This document shows positions 31,974-41,259 of a stretch of 64,000 nt of DNA, piece after piece. The position numbers and the translations under genes were made by a program. The notes under the pieces are model-generated. The model was not told the origin of the DNA and searched no databases. It saw only the letters and a program-made list of their open reading frames with translations. How positions within the stretch are numbered: the first letter of the stretch is position 1; every line of letters begins with the position of its first letter. The DNA comes from Kappaphycus alvarezii (lineage: Eukaryota; Rhodophyta; Florideophyceae; Gigartinales; Solieriaceae). Where the stretch lies: contig NADL03000753.1 of NCBI GenBank assembly GCA_002205965.3, positions 744,001 to 808,000 on the forward strand, read 5' to 3'.

Positions 31974-33588
31974 CGCGAGGCCAAGAAAGAGAATTTGGGG
32001 GGAGATTGAGCGGCGTTTTAAATTTGTAAAAATTTTGTGGACGGTTCTCTATTTCAGGACAAGTGATTCCTTGATCGAGTTGATCGTGTGAATCGGATTT
32101 AAAGAGTTGATCGGGTTGATCGGATTATGTGGATTGGAATTTGAACTGGCTCTAGATGTATCTCTCGTAACCAGTGAAAAAAAGGCAGGTGTCACATGGA
32201 TAGTTGGATTGTTCTATTCCGCGGCATATCGAGTAGCATAGCCACAACGTGATGGATTTGAACATTAGACTTTTAATACAATGGAAATTGTAAATTGGCA
32301 CTACCGGCTCACTTCCGCTCCTGACTGTACAGTACTTGGTTTTGTAGGAACTTTGTGAGTCCACACTGTACAGAATGATTTGACATTGTGCAGTGTTGGG
32401 CGCGATGAGGGCATACTTCCCTCGGAAAGTACGGTAAAAGTGCCTGAAGGGCTCACAAGGATGCCCGTTAGAGCAATCTTGCAATATTGTTTTATTAGAC
32501 AGAGTAGGTAAAATCATGATGCAAATGCAAACTGCAGAATGCAAAGCACAAGCGGGCATCAAATGCAATCCAGTGGTTTGGAGCGGTAAACTCATTTTAT
32601 TTTAGTGGTTTAAGCGAAGACTGATAATAATGTAAGCAAACTGACGATTAAAAGGCGCTATGGATGTCCTCTTACCACGTTGGAACATATGGAGAATCCA
32701 GGGCGAAAACGCTGAACTGATCCCACCTTGCTACACCTGCTCGCTTCCTTTCTTTCCACTGTACCGTTGGTACAATGCAGAGGGCTTGACGATTGGCTCC
32801 TCTTGGACAACAAGCAAACCGCTCTTTCGCACAAATTTATCAATCTACAATGTTGTCGAGAACCCGCCGTTTGTCCTTCAGCCCCCCCCTGTTACGCATT
32901 TTCTCAACGTGTCGACAGTCACCCCATATAAGACTTTCTGAACTTGCGCAACCAAACTTTTCTTCACCCCTTTCGTAATCGCCTATCACATTACAGTGTT
33001 CACCGAGTCCCAACAAACGCATTTTACCATATTCCGAAATATCCTACGTACGCAACAACATCATTATCAAGGGTGCAATGTGCTCAGAACCACGATATGT
33101 ACCTCCCCAATAATCAAACGCCAGAATATATTTAACCAAAATAGCCATTGAATTTTTTTTTGACTGACGATTGAAAAAGATACCGGAAATTGTTTCCCAC
33201 TCCCACGCTCATCCTAATAAAAAACGAGCCCCTAAAAACGTTGATCTCACCGCGGCATTTTCACAGCCCCATCTCTGTTACTCGACATCACCATTCATTT
33301 TGTTCAGTTGTGGCAATGTTCGGGCGCAAGTAAAATGCACCCCTGTCTTTGCAATCGACCAATGAAACACCACCAAGCACAAGCCATCCTCTGGCCCCCG
33401 CCAAAATCAAGTCCAACCAAAACTTGGACCTGACTTATGACCTGATCAAAAGGCCATCTCCATAATCCATTATTGAAAATTTTCGTTACAACGCGCCCTT
33501 TGTATCCCGATGAACCGTAAAACAAGCTGCCTTCCCATAACACCAAAAACCGTGGCCACATTCGTCTTCCTCGCCAACCGCCGCCCAA
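31974..33588. other. intergenic region between divergent BTB and CLC genes
   Basis: No gene is supported; frames at 32152-32595 (-) and 32660-33364 (+) are fragmentary, with no motif. It holds a short GTTGATCG-rich tandem stretch at about 32065-32130 and palindrome units at 32321-32340. It should contain the promoters of both flanking genes. Confidence 0.45.
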
Positions 33589-33874
33589 ATGCCCCTATCC
33601 CGCATCTCCATGCCCCACTTACCCACTTATTCTGCCATCTCACACCCCGCTTCCATCCTTTCACCCCGCATCTTTAACGGCCACCAACCCCACCTTTTCC
33701 CCTCTCTGCCCATCCCTCACATCGCTGCCCCTCTCTCAACCGAACAACATCCACCTTTTCCGAACAAATACCTACCCTTTTGCAAACATCCCACCCGTAT
33801 TCCCCAATGCCTCGCCAGCTTCCCACCTAGCCTTCCCCCTCCTCACCCCTGGTCCACTTCACCCCCCCATCAAA

Positions 33875-36546
33875 ATGGCCACACATCCCCCCCCACCCCA
33901 ATCCCCCACCTCTTCCCACTCCAACCCCAACTCCATCTACCCCGCCTCTTATGCCGCCTTCTTTGCCCCTCGTACTCACAAATTTGAAACTGTCGACTTT
34001 CGGCTCCCCGCCTCTCCCGCCAACCTTCTCTCAGTCTTCCCCACCTCTTCCGAGCAAGCTCGTTCCACCGTCGCATCGCCGGCCTACTCGGACTCTTAGT
34101 CGGTCTTGTTTTCGCCCTTATCGGGTTTTCTGTCGATCAATTGACACGAGGCCTCACCTTTGCCGTCTATCGAGCAGTCGACCCTCTTCTACGCGACCGC
34201 CTCTTCTGGCCCGCCTTGCTCTTGTTTGTTGCCTTGTCATGTCTCTTTGTTCTCGTCGCGGCCTGTATGGTGGTATAATCGCCCCTTGGGAGCAGGTAGT
34301 GGTATTCCAGAGTTGAAGAGCTACTTGAACGGCGTCCGCATTCCAGGCTTCCTGGCACTCAACTCTCTGTTTGTCAAGGCGGTTGGCATTTGTTTTCCAT
34401 TTCCTCAGGTCTTATATGTGGTCGCCAGGGCCAATGATTCATGCAGGCGCCATTACCGGCGCTGGCTTGTCTCAAATGGCCACCAGTCGATTTGGATGGC
34501 GCATGAACAGGAAGGTCATGCGGTTTTGAGGACAGAGATGTGGAAGCGAGACTTTTGTGCCGTGGGCGCCGCTGTCGGAGTCGCTGTCGCGTTTGGGTCA
34601 CCTATGGGTGCGTGGATGTGGGTGTATGAGGAGGCGTGTACGCATTGGACATGGGATTTGGGTATCATTACGCTGGGGGGTTGCCTGTGGGCGCGGTTGT
34701 AGTTAGGGTCTTGAATTATGTCGCCGCGGGACTACCGGGTGGTGGGTTGGGGCGTTTACATTGACCCAGTTTGGAAAGCTGGTGACACCGTTTGGGGGAA
34801 CGGTGTTTCCCTTGAAAGACGTTCCTGGGTTCTTGTTCCTCGGTTTAATAGGGGGTGTGGCCGGCGCGTTGTTGCCGCTGGTCAACAAAAGGATCACTTT
34901 GTTTCGGTACAAACGCGTGACAAGGCCAGTGCCGAGGATTTTGGAGGCCGTGGCCATTGGGCTACTGACTGCGGTTTTGAGAATGGTAATTCCAAGACTT
35001 GCAAATGATTGCCGGCCCTAGATGAAGACTTGAAGAGCGTACTGGCGTCGGCGCCTCTTGGCGACTATCAAGATTTATGTGTGAGGAGGGCGAGTTTTCG
35101 GGCTGGGCGGCTGTGTTGTATAACCCGACAGACACCGTTGTGAGAGGATTGCTGTTTGCAAAAGGTCCTGAACTTTTTCCTGCAGCTGGGGTTTCCATTG
35201 CACTGGCGTACTACTTTCTTCATTGTGTGGACCTACGGAATTGCGGTACCAGCGGGAGTATTCTTTCCAGGCTTTTTGTTGGGCAGTGTATACGGGAGGC
35301 TAGTAGGAATTATAGTGCAAGCCATGTTCCCCGGCGAACAGATGTGTCCCTGACAGGATATGCCTTCATCGGGTCGATATCTGCGTTAGCTGGGCTAACA
35401 CGGACTATTTCGGTTGCAGTCATTGCTCTTGAGGCGACCGGGGGTAATGACGTCGTTTGCCGCAGTACTAGTGGCAATTGTCGCCAAATTGGTGGGTGAC
35501 TTTTTCTACTCGAAAGGGATATACGACTTGCACATTGCCCTCAAAGGAATTCCTTTCTTGAGTTCCAATGTACCCAAGGTGGAGATTTACGCCAAGTTGA
35601 GGGTTTCAGACCTCATGGAAAGTTCTGTCATCGGTGTTCGGCGGTTGTCGCGAATATCTGGACTGATGCGAATGCTGGGGACGAATGACCACCATGCGTT
35701 CCCCGTTTTTGTGAAACTAGCGTCGGACAAGAATTGGGCCGACAAAACAGTGGAGGGAGATGATGCGGAAGACTTTGAAGACGACATGTCACGGTCGGAA
35801 ACCTCAGTGATGGAAGAAGAAATGGATAAGAATGGGTCTGGGAACTGGCAGACAGATCACCAGCCAAGGTCGCAAATCATTACGGCGAGTCATGCGGGAA
35901 TGCAAGCAAAAATTTACGGTGACGGGGCAACACGGCTGGTGCAAATGACGGAGCGTGGGGAGGTACATGTGATTGCAGAGACGCCTAAAGGACGAAACAG
36001 GCACTGGATTGGGCCCAAACACGCACCTTTACGATCAGTCCCAAGCGGGAGCGAAGAAAGTAGGAGCGGAAGTGGAAGCGGGGATGCAAAAGATGAACGT
36101 GAGGTCGGAACGACGTTCCGGATTATGAACTCATGGGTACAATTGATCGGGGGACTTTGCTGGCTGTTATTAAGCATGAATGTGACCGAGAGGAGGGGTT
36201 GCGCGATAAGGCGGAAATGGACAGAGAGGATTACGATGCGGCATGGCCGAACGGAGCCAGGTTAAAAGGGCGTGGGGAGGATTTGGTTATGGAGAGGGTG
36301 CGAAGATTAGGATTAGAAGATCGGGTCGTGGATTTGAGTTTGCACATCGATCCGGACCCGTTACTTATGACAGATCGGGCGAGGTCAATGGCGGCGTACA
36401 AATTATTCCGGGGAACTGGTGCTCGCCATATTTTGGTGACGAACATGAGAAGTGGCAACGTGTGTGGGATCGTGACGAGGAAGGATGTATTACCCGGGAG
36501 CGTCCAGGAGGTCGCGAATCGTTTACAAGGCGTATCGACTCAGTAG
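33875..36546 (+). pseudogene. CLC chloride channel/transporter, frameshifted
   Basis: CLC proteins move chloride, or exchange it for protons, across membranes. Family blocks occur in order but in different plus frames: N-tail HKFETVDF (33975), first helices IAGLLGLLVGLVFALIGFSV (34080), GAGSGIPELKSYLNG (34290), GPMIHAGAITGAG (34430), KRDFCAVGAAVGVAVAFGSP (34545), VPGFLFLGLIGGVAGALLP (34820), TYGIAVPAGVFFPGFLLGS (35235), GYAFIGSISALAGLTR (35360), KGIYDLHIALKGIP (35513), CBS1 MESSVIGVRRLSR and HHAFPVF, and CBS2 DLSLHIDPDPLLM and ILVTNMRSGNVCGIVTRKDV (36330-36500). At least eight frame changes are needed, none at obvious GT-AG introns. The gating-Glu position in GRxGP is encoded by CA-, Gln or His, at 34426. 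A Ser/Gly/acidic linker separates the CBS motifs. Either a recent pseudogene or draft indels. Confidence 0.8.
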
Positions 36547-37010
36547 CTGTACAAGGAGAGAATACCGTAGCAGGGGGTGATAGAAAGGTTTTAAAGAAGG
36601 TGATTTGACGCTCTTGTGCGCAGGTACCAGGAAAATTTGTACTGAATGTTAAACGTGTCCTCGGCTGTCAAAGGTCAAGTCTTAGGAGGCGATAAAATTT
36701 CGGCGCAACGCATTTTAGTTGAATCAAAGAACTGTACGTAGCTCAACCAACCTCTAATACCGGTAAGGTTCCATAACGCAGGTGATGTCAGCGAAGCTTT
36801 AATTATCTTGTTTGACCTTAAGACTCGAGTCTGCGAAAGTTGGGTGCGGATTGGTCGAGTGTAAGGTCGAGTCTCCGAAACAGCAAGTTCCAAAGTCTTA
36901 CCAGCTTTGTTGTTGAGATCAACACGACGACATTGTATTGCTCCTTATTCACACAATAATCTGTTGACAGCAAGCCGACTCTGTCTCGAGGACAGTAGAA
37001 GTCACGCTAC
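36547..37010. other. intergenic, CLC to ferredoxin-like gene
   Basis: No gene or repeat was recognised. It is presumed to hold the CLC terminator and the promoter of the ferredoxin-like gene; no GTACAGTAC cluster is present here. Confidence 0.4.
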
Positions 37011-37571
37011 ATGCACTGGCACAGCCGTCTTGTTCCTTGGTCAATCTCGTTGAGTGCCAACAATCTCAAAATGGGCAGCAGTCTTCTCTTCCATACACCT
37101 ATTTCCGTGAAGCCGCTTACTGAAATGCTTCCCCGCTCTTTTTGCGCCTCATTTTTTCAAACTACAGCTCCTCTCCCTCGCATCTGCTCCCAGTCACGAT
37201 TTCATGCTTCAACACCGCCCCCACCTTCCCATACAGTGACGTACCGCGGCACATCCCTCTCTGTTCCTCACAACGCCGTTCTCCGTGATGTTCTCCTTAG
37301 TTTTCCGAAACCTCTTCATAACGGTGGTCGCCTCATCACCTGCCGTGGTCTCGGTACATGCGGCACCTGCGCCGTGGCTGTCAGCGGTGGAGCAGTCTAC
37401 CCCTCATTGCCGTCGTGGCGGGAGAGAGCACGGTTATCCTTTCCGCCCCATCGCCAGGAAAAGAGCATGGAAAAGAACTTAAGACTAGCATGTCAAGTAC
37501 GTGTGAGGGGAGACTTGGTGGTGGAAAAGTATGACGGGTTTTGGGGGCATGGGGATAGCAAGCTGGACTAA
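37011..37571 (+). CDS. [2Fe-2S] ferredoxin-like protein
   Basis: This is an electron-transfer fold binding a [2Fe-2S] cluster. The 186-aa frame has a basic, Ser/Pro-rich N-terminal extension (about 1-72, including RICSQSRFHASTPPPP) suggestive of organelle targeting; plastid versus mitochondrion cannot be decided. The ferredoxin domain runs 75-175: VTYRGTSLSVPHNAVLRDVL, then cluster ligands C111, C117 and C120 (ITCRGLGTCGTCAVAV), then C161 (RLACQVRV). The spacing is CX5CX2C with 40 residues to the last Cys, unlike the CX4CX2C of photosynthetic PetF ferredoxins. It may instead be a ferredoxin-like accessory subunit such as those of plastid NDH, or an adrenodoxin-spaced protein. Met 21 and Met 39 are alternative starts. 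It is followed by the convergent dioxygenase gene. Confidence 0.75.
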   Translation: MHWHSRLVPWSISLSANNLKMGSSLLFHTPISVKPLTEMLPRSFCASFFQTTAPLPRICSQSRFHASTPPPPSHTVTYRGTSLSVPHNAVLRDVLLSFPKPLHNGGRLITCRGLGTCGTCAVAVSGGAVYPSLPSWRERARLSFPPHRQEKSMEKNLRLACQVRVRGDLVVEKYDGFWGHGDSKLD

Positions 37572-37854
37572 TGCTGGGACTAGGGTGGTCAGGTTGGGAA
37601 TTACCTGTATCGCCATTGAAGTAGCTAGTTGATGTTGTTGTGCTTGCGTTCGGATGGTAGAGATTCATCTGACCAACTTCTGATGTTACCAATACGGTGC
37701 ATGTAATGAGTGCTGGTTAAAGTGCCACGCCGTTGTACGGCACAGTAACAGTGCGATACCAATCGGGGCAGGTTGTTTCCTGTCCTCGCAAAAAAGACAA
37801 CCGAGGCGACAAAGAATAAAATTGCATGTGCAGAACTCTCAAAGGTTAGTCAAC
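37572..37854. other. convergent intergenic spacer
   Basis: This is a short 3'-to-3' spacer between the ferredoxin-like and dioxygenase genes. AATAAA at 37815-37820 on the plus strand could be a distant poly(A) signal for the ferredoxin-like gene. Nothing else was recognised. Confidence 0.4.
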
Positions 37855-38675
37855 TCACTCTATCGGTTTCGAGGCAAAAACCACCGGCATGATACATACC
37901 TCTAGCAATACGTGTTGATTCGGCTTGATGGTTTCGCCTTGCCACGGCTCGACCATGCGGTAGTAACGACACTCCCTGCCCTGAAAAGCATCGTACGGCG
38001 GAACTAAGACATCAAATACGGCAGTCCACTCGGCGGTATGGAACGAGTGGACATTGCCCCACTGAGGCGTCAGGACTCTTGTCTGTCCAGCTGGCGTAAA
38101 CTCTACACCCCTAGTGACACAATCGCCAGCTTCATGGTTGACGATGTCAAAACTGCGAACTTCCAAACGCCCCAAAGGACCTTGGACACAACAAACATGT
38201 TTCTGTGATCATGCAATGGCATTTCAAATCCGGGAGGGAGAATAAAGACAGCCATGGTGCATGCGGGGGTTTCAGTAACAGGAATGTAGGAGATGGCATC
38301 TGGAAAGTTGATGAAATTGTCCAGGTGGACATTAAGATCGTAGGCGGATATAGAGCTGACCAGAGACACTAGGTTTTGGAGTTGGGAGTTAGACAAGGAA
38401 GGAGTAGATGCTGCGGAGAAAGGGCCTGACGGTTGAATTGAGGAAAAAATGGACGCGGTTGGAGACGGCTTAGTGGCTTGGCGAGCAAGATTGATGATTC
38501 TACGGAGAGCACACATGGAGATAGGTTTGGAGACAGGGAATTTCGAGAAGAGAGGACGTCGGGGAGTGTTGGGGTGGAGGAATTGGGGCGAGGGGGCGAG
38601 GGGAGCGGCGCGAGAAAGGCCATTTGACGCGAAAACCTTTGCAATGGATAGGGAGGTGGACAAGCAGCCGCTCAA
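37855..38675 (-). CDS. thiol dioxygenase (ADO / plant cysteine oxidase type), one frameshift
   Basis: This Fe(II) cupin family oxidises cysteamine or N-terminal protein cysteines with O2, coupling oxygen level to protein stability in plants and animals. The upstream frame (38675-38145) carries an Arg/Pro-rich N-terminus, then FPDAISYIPVTETPACTMAV and the cupin motif PPGFEMPLHDHRNMFVVSKV with the HxH iron ligands. The downstream frame (about 38175-37855) continues with LEVRSFDIVNHEAGDC and GNVHSFHTAEWTAVFDVLVP, where the third His ligand and the conserved VPPY lie. The frames meet at a GGGG run at about 38170-38175; one missing G explains the break. All iron ligands are present. The upstream side carries the densest GTACAGTAC cluster in the window. 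Met choice in the N-terminus is open. Confidence 0.75.
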
Positions 38676-39118
38676 GTCATCCCTGCGAAAACTAGCAATT
38701 GATGGCCCCGATTCAATAATTCAATAACACGGAACAGTGAACCATCCCGTGTACGTTGTACTGTACTGTACTGTGCAATAATGCATGTACCGTACAGTAT
38801 AGTACAGTACAGTACAGTGGAATATGCCGTATACGTTGTATAACCCTTTATGTACTGTACTGTACAGTACTGTACAAGCCATGTGCTCAGTGTTTTCCAC
38901 GTACTGTACTGTACTGTAGAGCAGCCATGAAATGAATAACAGTAAGCCAGGTTCTACTGTACTTTGGCAGTCCGTACTGTAAAAAGAGCTACATACTGTA
39001 CTTTACGGTCGGTGCAGTACAGTGTGTTGTCAATTTGCAGGACTGTAATTGTAAGGAATAACACATGTACCCGGTTCATGGTGGGTTGAACGTTTATTGA
39101 AGGGACCCCAATAAAGGT
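38676..39118. promoter_or_regulatory. 5' region of dioxygenase gene, dense palindrome cluster
   Basis: GTACAGTAC/GTACTGTAC units occur repeatedly at 38757-38775, 38785-38819, 38851-38877, 38901-38918, 38953-39003 and 39012-39022. It lies directly upstream of the minus-strand dioxygenase start. No coding sequence. Confidence 0.5.
38757..39022. repeat. GTACAGTAC palindrome cluster 2
   Basis: At least ten overlapping units such as TAGTACAGTACAGTACAGTG (38800) and ACTGTACTGTACAGTACTGT (38854) lie within about 270 bp, the densest cluster in the window. Confidence 0.8.
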
Positions 39119-39185
39119 GGAAAAATTGGGGTGTTTTAATGATTGAAAAATAGGTTAGCCTATGTTCCAAAGCGCATCAAATAAT
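39119..39185 (+). repeat. 67-bp dispersed repeat, copy G
   Basis: Inverted, near-identical partner of 26907-26973. No similarity continues outside the 67 bp. It marks the right end of the block of intact genes. Confidence 0.8.
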
Positions 39186-39305
39186 TGGTACAAGTGGTCG
39201 GCATGCGGAAACCAAGAAACGGAATTAATCCGGTTCAAAGTCGCTAGAAGGCTGACAGGCGAACGAAGAAAGCGAACCTCGTATTTTGGGCGAGTACTGT
39301 GAGGT

Positions 39306-39776
39306 ATGAGCGGCGGTATCGCTCTGGGCTTGGGTACTGCATTCAGTAGCATCAACCGGAAGCTGAATGCTTTCGCCCCACATCCCTTCGATTTCGCTAC
39401 GTTCCAGTTCCCCTGGAGGGAAGATTGGGAAGTTCCCTGGGGAGTATGGGCCGAACTCCCTCCTGTATTCGCTTACAGCAGCTCCTGTGTTCTCGCCGAC
39501 CCTTTGTCAGCATGGTCGGTTGTGCACTGCACGGGATGGGCAATATCAGTTGTGAGCTTCATTGTATGGGAGGCCTTCGACACGTTCCGCCTTTGGTGGA
39601 TTCCTCCTCGCGTGCGAGCAGCCCTTGAGAGACTCGGGACGGACGTTCTACGGCTTATTCTCGACGAAGGAAGGTTCGAGGGTTGGGCATACATCAAGCA
39701 GGCAATGTGCCAAACAGAGTGGGAATGGGTTTTGTCGCGAAATAGCCAACGCGGTAGCGTCAGTCGTTATAGATAA
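39306..39776 (+). CDS. unrecognised 156-aa open frame
   Basis: This frame starts MSGGIALGLGTAFSSINRKL and has a Trp-rich middle (WAISVVSFIVWEAFDTFRLW) that could be a membrane or buried segment. No family is recognised. Another plus frame (39562-39840) overlaps its end with equally plausible composition, so it may be a decayed product with a frame change. It lies just outside the gene island, next to retrotransposon DNA. Confidence 0.3.
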   Translation: MSGGIALGLGTAFSSINRKLNAFAPHPFDFATFQFPWREDWEVPWGVWAELPPVFAYSSSCVLADPLSAWSVVHCTGWAISVVSFIVWEAFDTFRLWWIPPRVRAALERLGTDVLRLILDEGRFEGWAYIKQAMCQTEWEWVLSRNSQRGSVSRYR

Positions 39777-40279
39777 TGCCGATCGCGAACAGGAAGGGCA
39801 GGGGATTTCATCTGGTACGATCCGTGGGCGAAGAAGGTGATTGTGGAATCCGAAGCTCGGGTCCATCGAGCGCAGCGACAAAGTACGCTACCGGACAAGT
39901 CCGGTGCCCTATAGCTCCTTCTTCGATCGACATGCGGGAACAAGGGGACTTCTGTGAACCGCGAGCCTTTGCGAATGTAGAGACAGCCGTGGAACAGAGG
40001 AGGAGTCCAGCTCCAGCGCACAAAACTATGGAAGTTGAGAGTACAGAAGATATAGTAAGCGCTGCAGACAGTGTCCAGGAAACGGAGGAAGGCTGGGTCC
40101 AGGAGGGTGAGAAAAGGAGGGGGTTAACTCGAGGTCGAGGAGTGCCAGGTAAACCTCCGACTGCGGAAGCACAAGCGGGAGAATCTCAAAGATCTGAGGT
40201 TATCTTCTTTTCATCCGACGAGGTCTCTCCGTCTCCTAAAGGCTCAAGTTTTAGGACTCCGAATAAAGGTCATCGGTAG
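39776..40279 (+). CDS. unrecognised 167-aa open frame
   Basis: Composition is hydrophilic: Glu/Ser/Gly/Arg-rich, with PGKPPTAEAQAGESQ, SSDEVSPSPKGSSF and a basic end. This looks like a disordered or gag-like linker. It follows the 39306 frame without a gap. No domain is recognised, and it may be part of a mobile-element polyprotein. Confidence 0.3.
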   Translation: MPIANRKGRGFHLVRSVGEEGDCGIRSSGPSSAATKYATGQVRCPIAPSSIDMREQGDFCEPRAFANVETAVEQRRSPAPAHKTMEVESTEDIVSAADSVQETEEGWVQEGEKRRGLTRGRGVPGKPPTAEAQAGESQRSEVIFFSSDEVSPSPKGSSFRTPNKGHR

Positions 40280-40428
40280 CTGGGAAGAGCTCACATAGGA
40301 CGCAAACACGGTGCTCCGGGGCACAAAGGGGGGCTCATTGTCGTGGTTCGACTAGAGCAAAGGCTCGTCGATCTTCAAAGCGGGACTCCCGCCTCGCGAA
40401 GAGTCACTCTTCCGATTCTTCCTCAGCT

Positions 40429-40737
40429 TTGTTTGACCAGGGAGTGGCATGGAAATCTGCTCCCGCGACCATGCTGGTAGCACCGGTAGTAGATGCAGCC
40501 CAAACTTCTCCACCGAAGTGCGGACAGACAGGGTACCACCCGACTGCCGTCAACGTCGTTAAGAAATTTTCGGTATCCCTCTTCTCACCTACTGAGGGTA
40601 GTTGGGCTAGTACGGTACCCACTCTGGTCGGCCAGCTTCGTGACGCAATCATGAAGGCGCGCCATCAGATCATCAGTGGGGAGGAAATGAACGTTCTATC
40701 TTCAATCAGGAGTCCTGAAATTCAGCCTTCGGATTGA
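40429..40737 (+). CDS. unrecognised 102-aa open frame
   Basis: The frame contains GYHPTAVNVVKKFSVSLFSP and VGQLRDAIMKARHQII. It could be the continuation of the two upstream frames (39306-40279) after frame changes, perhaps a gag-type region; no family is recognised. It ends shortly before the 3' side of the outer Ty3/gypsy element. Confidence 0.25.
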   Translation: MFDQGVAWKSAPATMLVAPVVDAAQTSPPKCGQTGYHPTAVNVVKKFSVSLFSPTEGSWASTVPTLVGQLRDAIMKARHQIISGEEMNVLSSIRSPEIQPSD

Positions 40738-41259
40738 GCTTTCTTCTCGGCGGGGGGCGGGTCATTCATTATTTTGTTGTTCAAGTAGTTGGAGATCCCG
40801 TTAGCCCTCTACCATGTTCTGTAAGGGAAATGCGTCAGAGTTTGATCGCGTTTGTTGAGGACATTGTGCGACAAGCAACCGGCGAACGGGTCGATCTTCG
40901 GCGAAAATGCCCTCTTGCGATGGATAATTAGCGAAATAGGCGAATCCCAACGACATTAAATAATTGAAAGTCATAGTTTTCAACAATGCGCCGAAAGTTT
41001 TGGGAAGTTCCCATTTCATTTCAGTGAGCCCTTTTGAACTTGCTACAAGCGGGACCTCTGCAAACCTCCTTGCGCTACTATCCATGTTGGTCAAAAGAGA
41101 ATGAGTTCGTGGTTGATATCTTTTAGGTTTGTAATTCATCCTCCTTTTGAATATTGGAACAGAATTGATAGATTACGAATTATCTTGAGGATGTCATCCA
41201 ACTTGAGCAGTTTTTACTTCTAATGGTAGGGGCAGTTTTTTTTTCCCGAAAGTATTGCA
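40738..41259. other. 3' flank of outer Ty3/gypsy element
   Basis: A minus-strand frame at 40801-41139 has no recognised motif. On the minus strand a purine-A run (GGGAAAAAAAAA at about 41238-41250) lies just past the pol end and could be a polypurine tract, but no LTR could be matched to the sequence upstream of gag at 52.8-53.3 kb. Confidence 0.35.

Noticed and set aside
32152-32595. 147-codon minus open frame upstream of the BTB gene
   Set aside because: No motif, contains a GTACAGTAC unit and lies in the presumed promoter region; composition does not look coding.
40300-40370. GGTTCGACTAG as a tRNA T-arm
   Set aside because: Flanking sequence does not fold into a tRNA; no matching acceptor stem.
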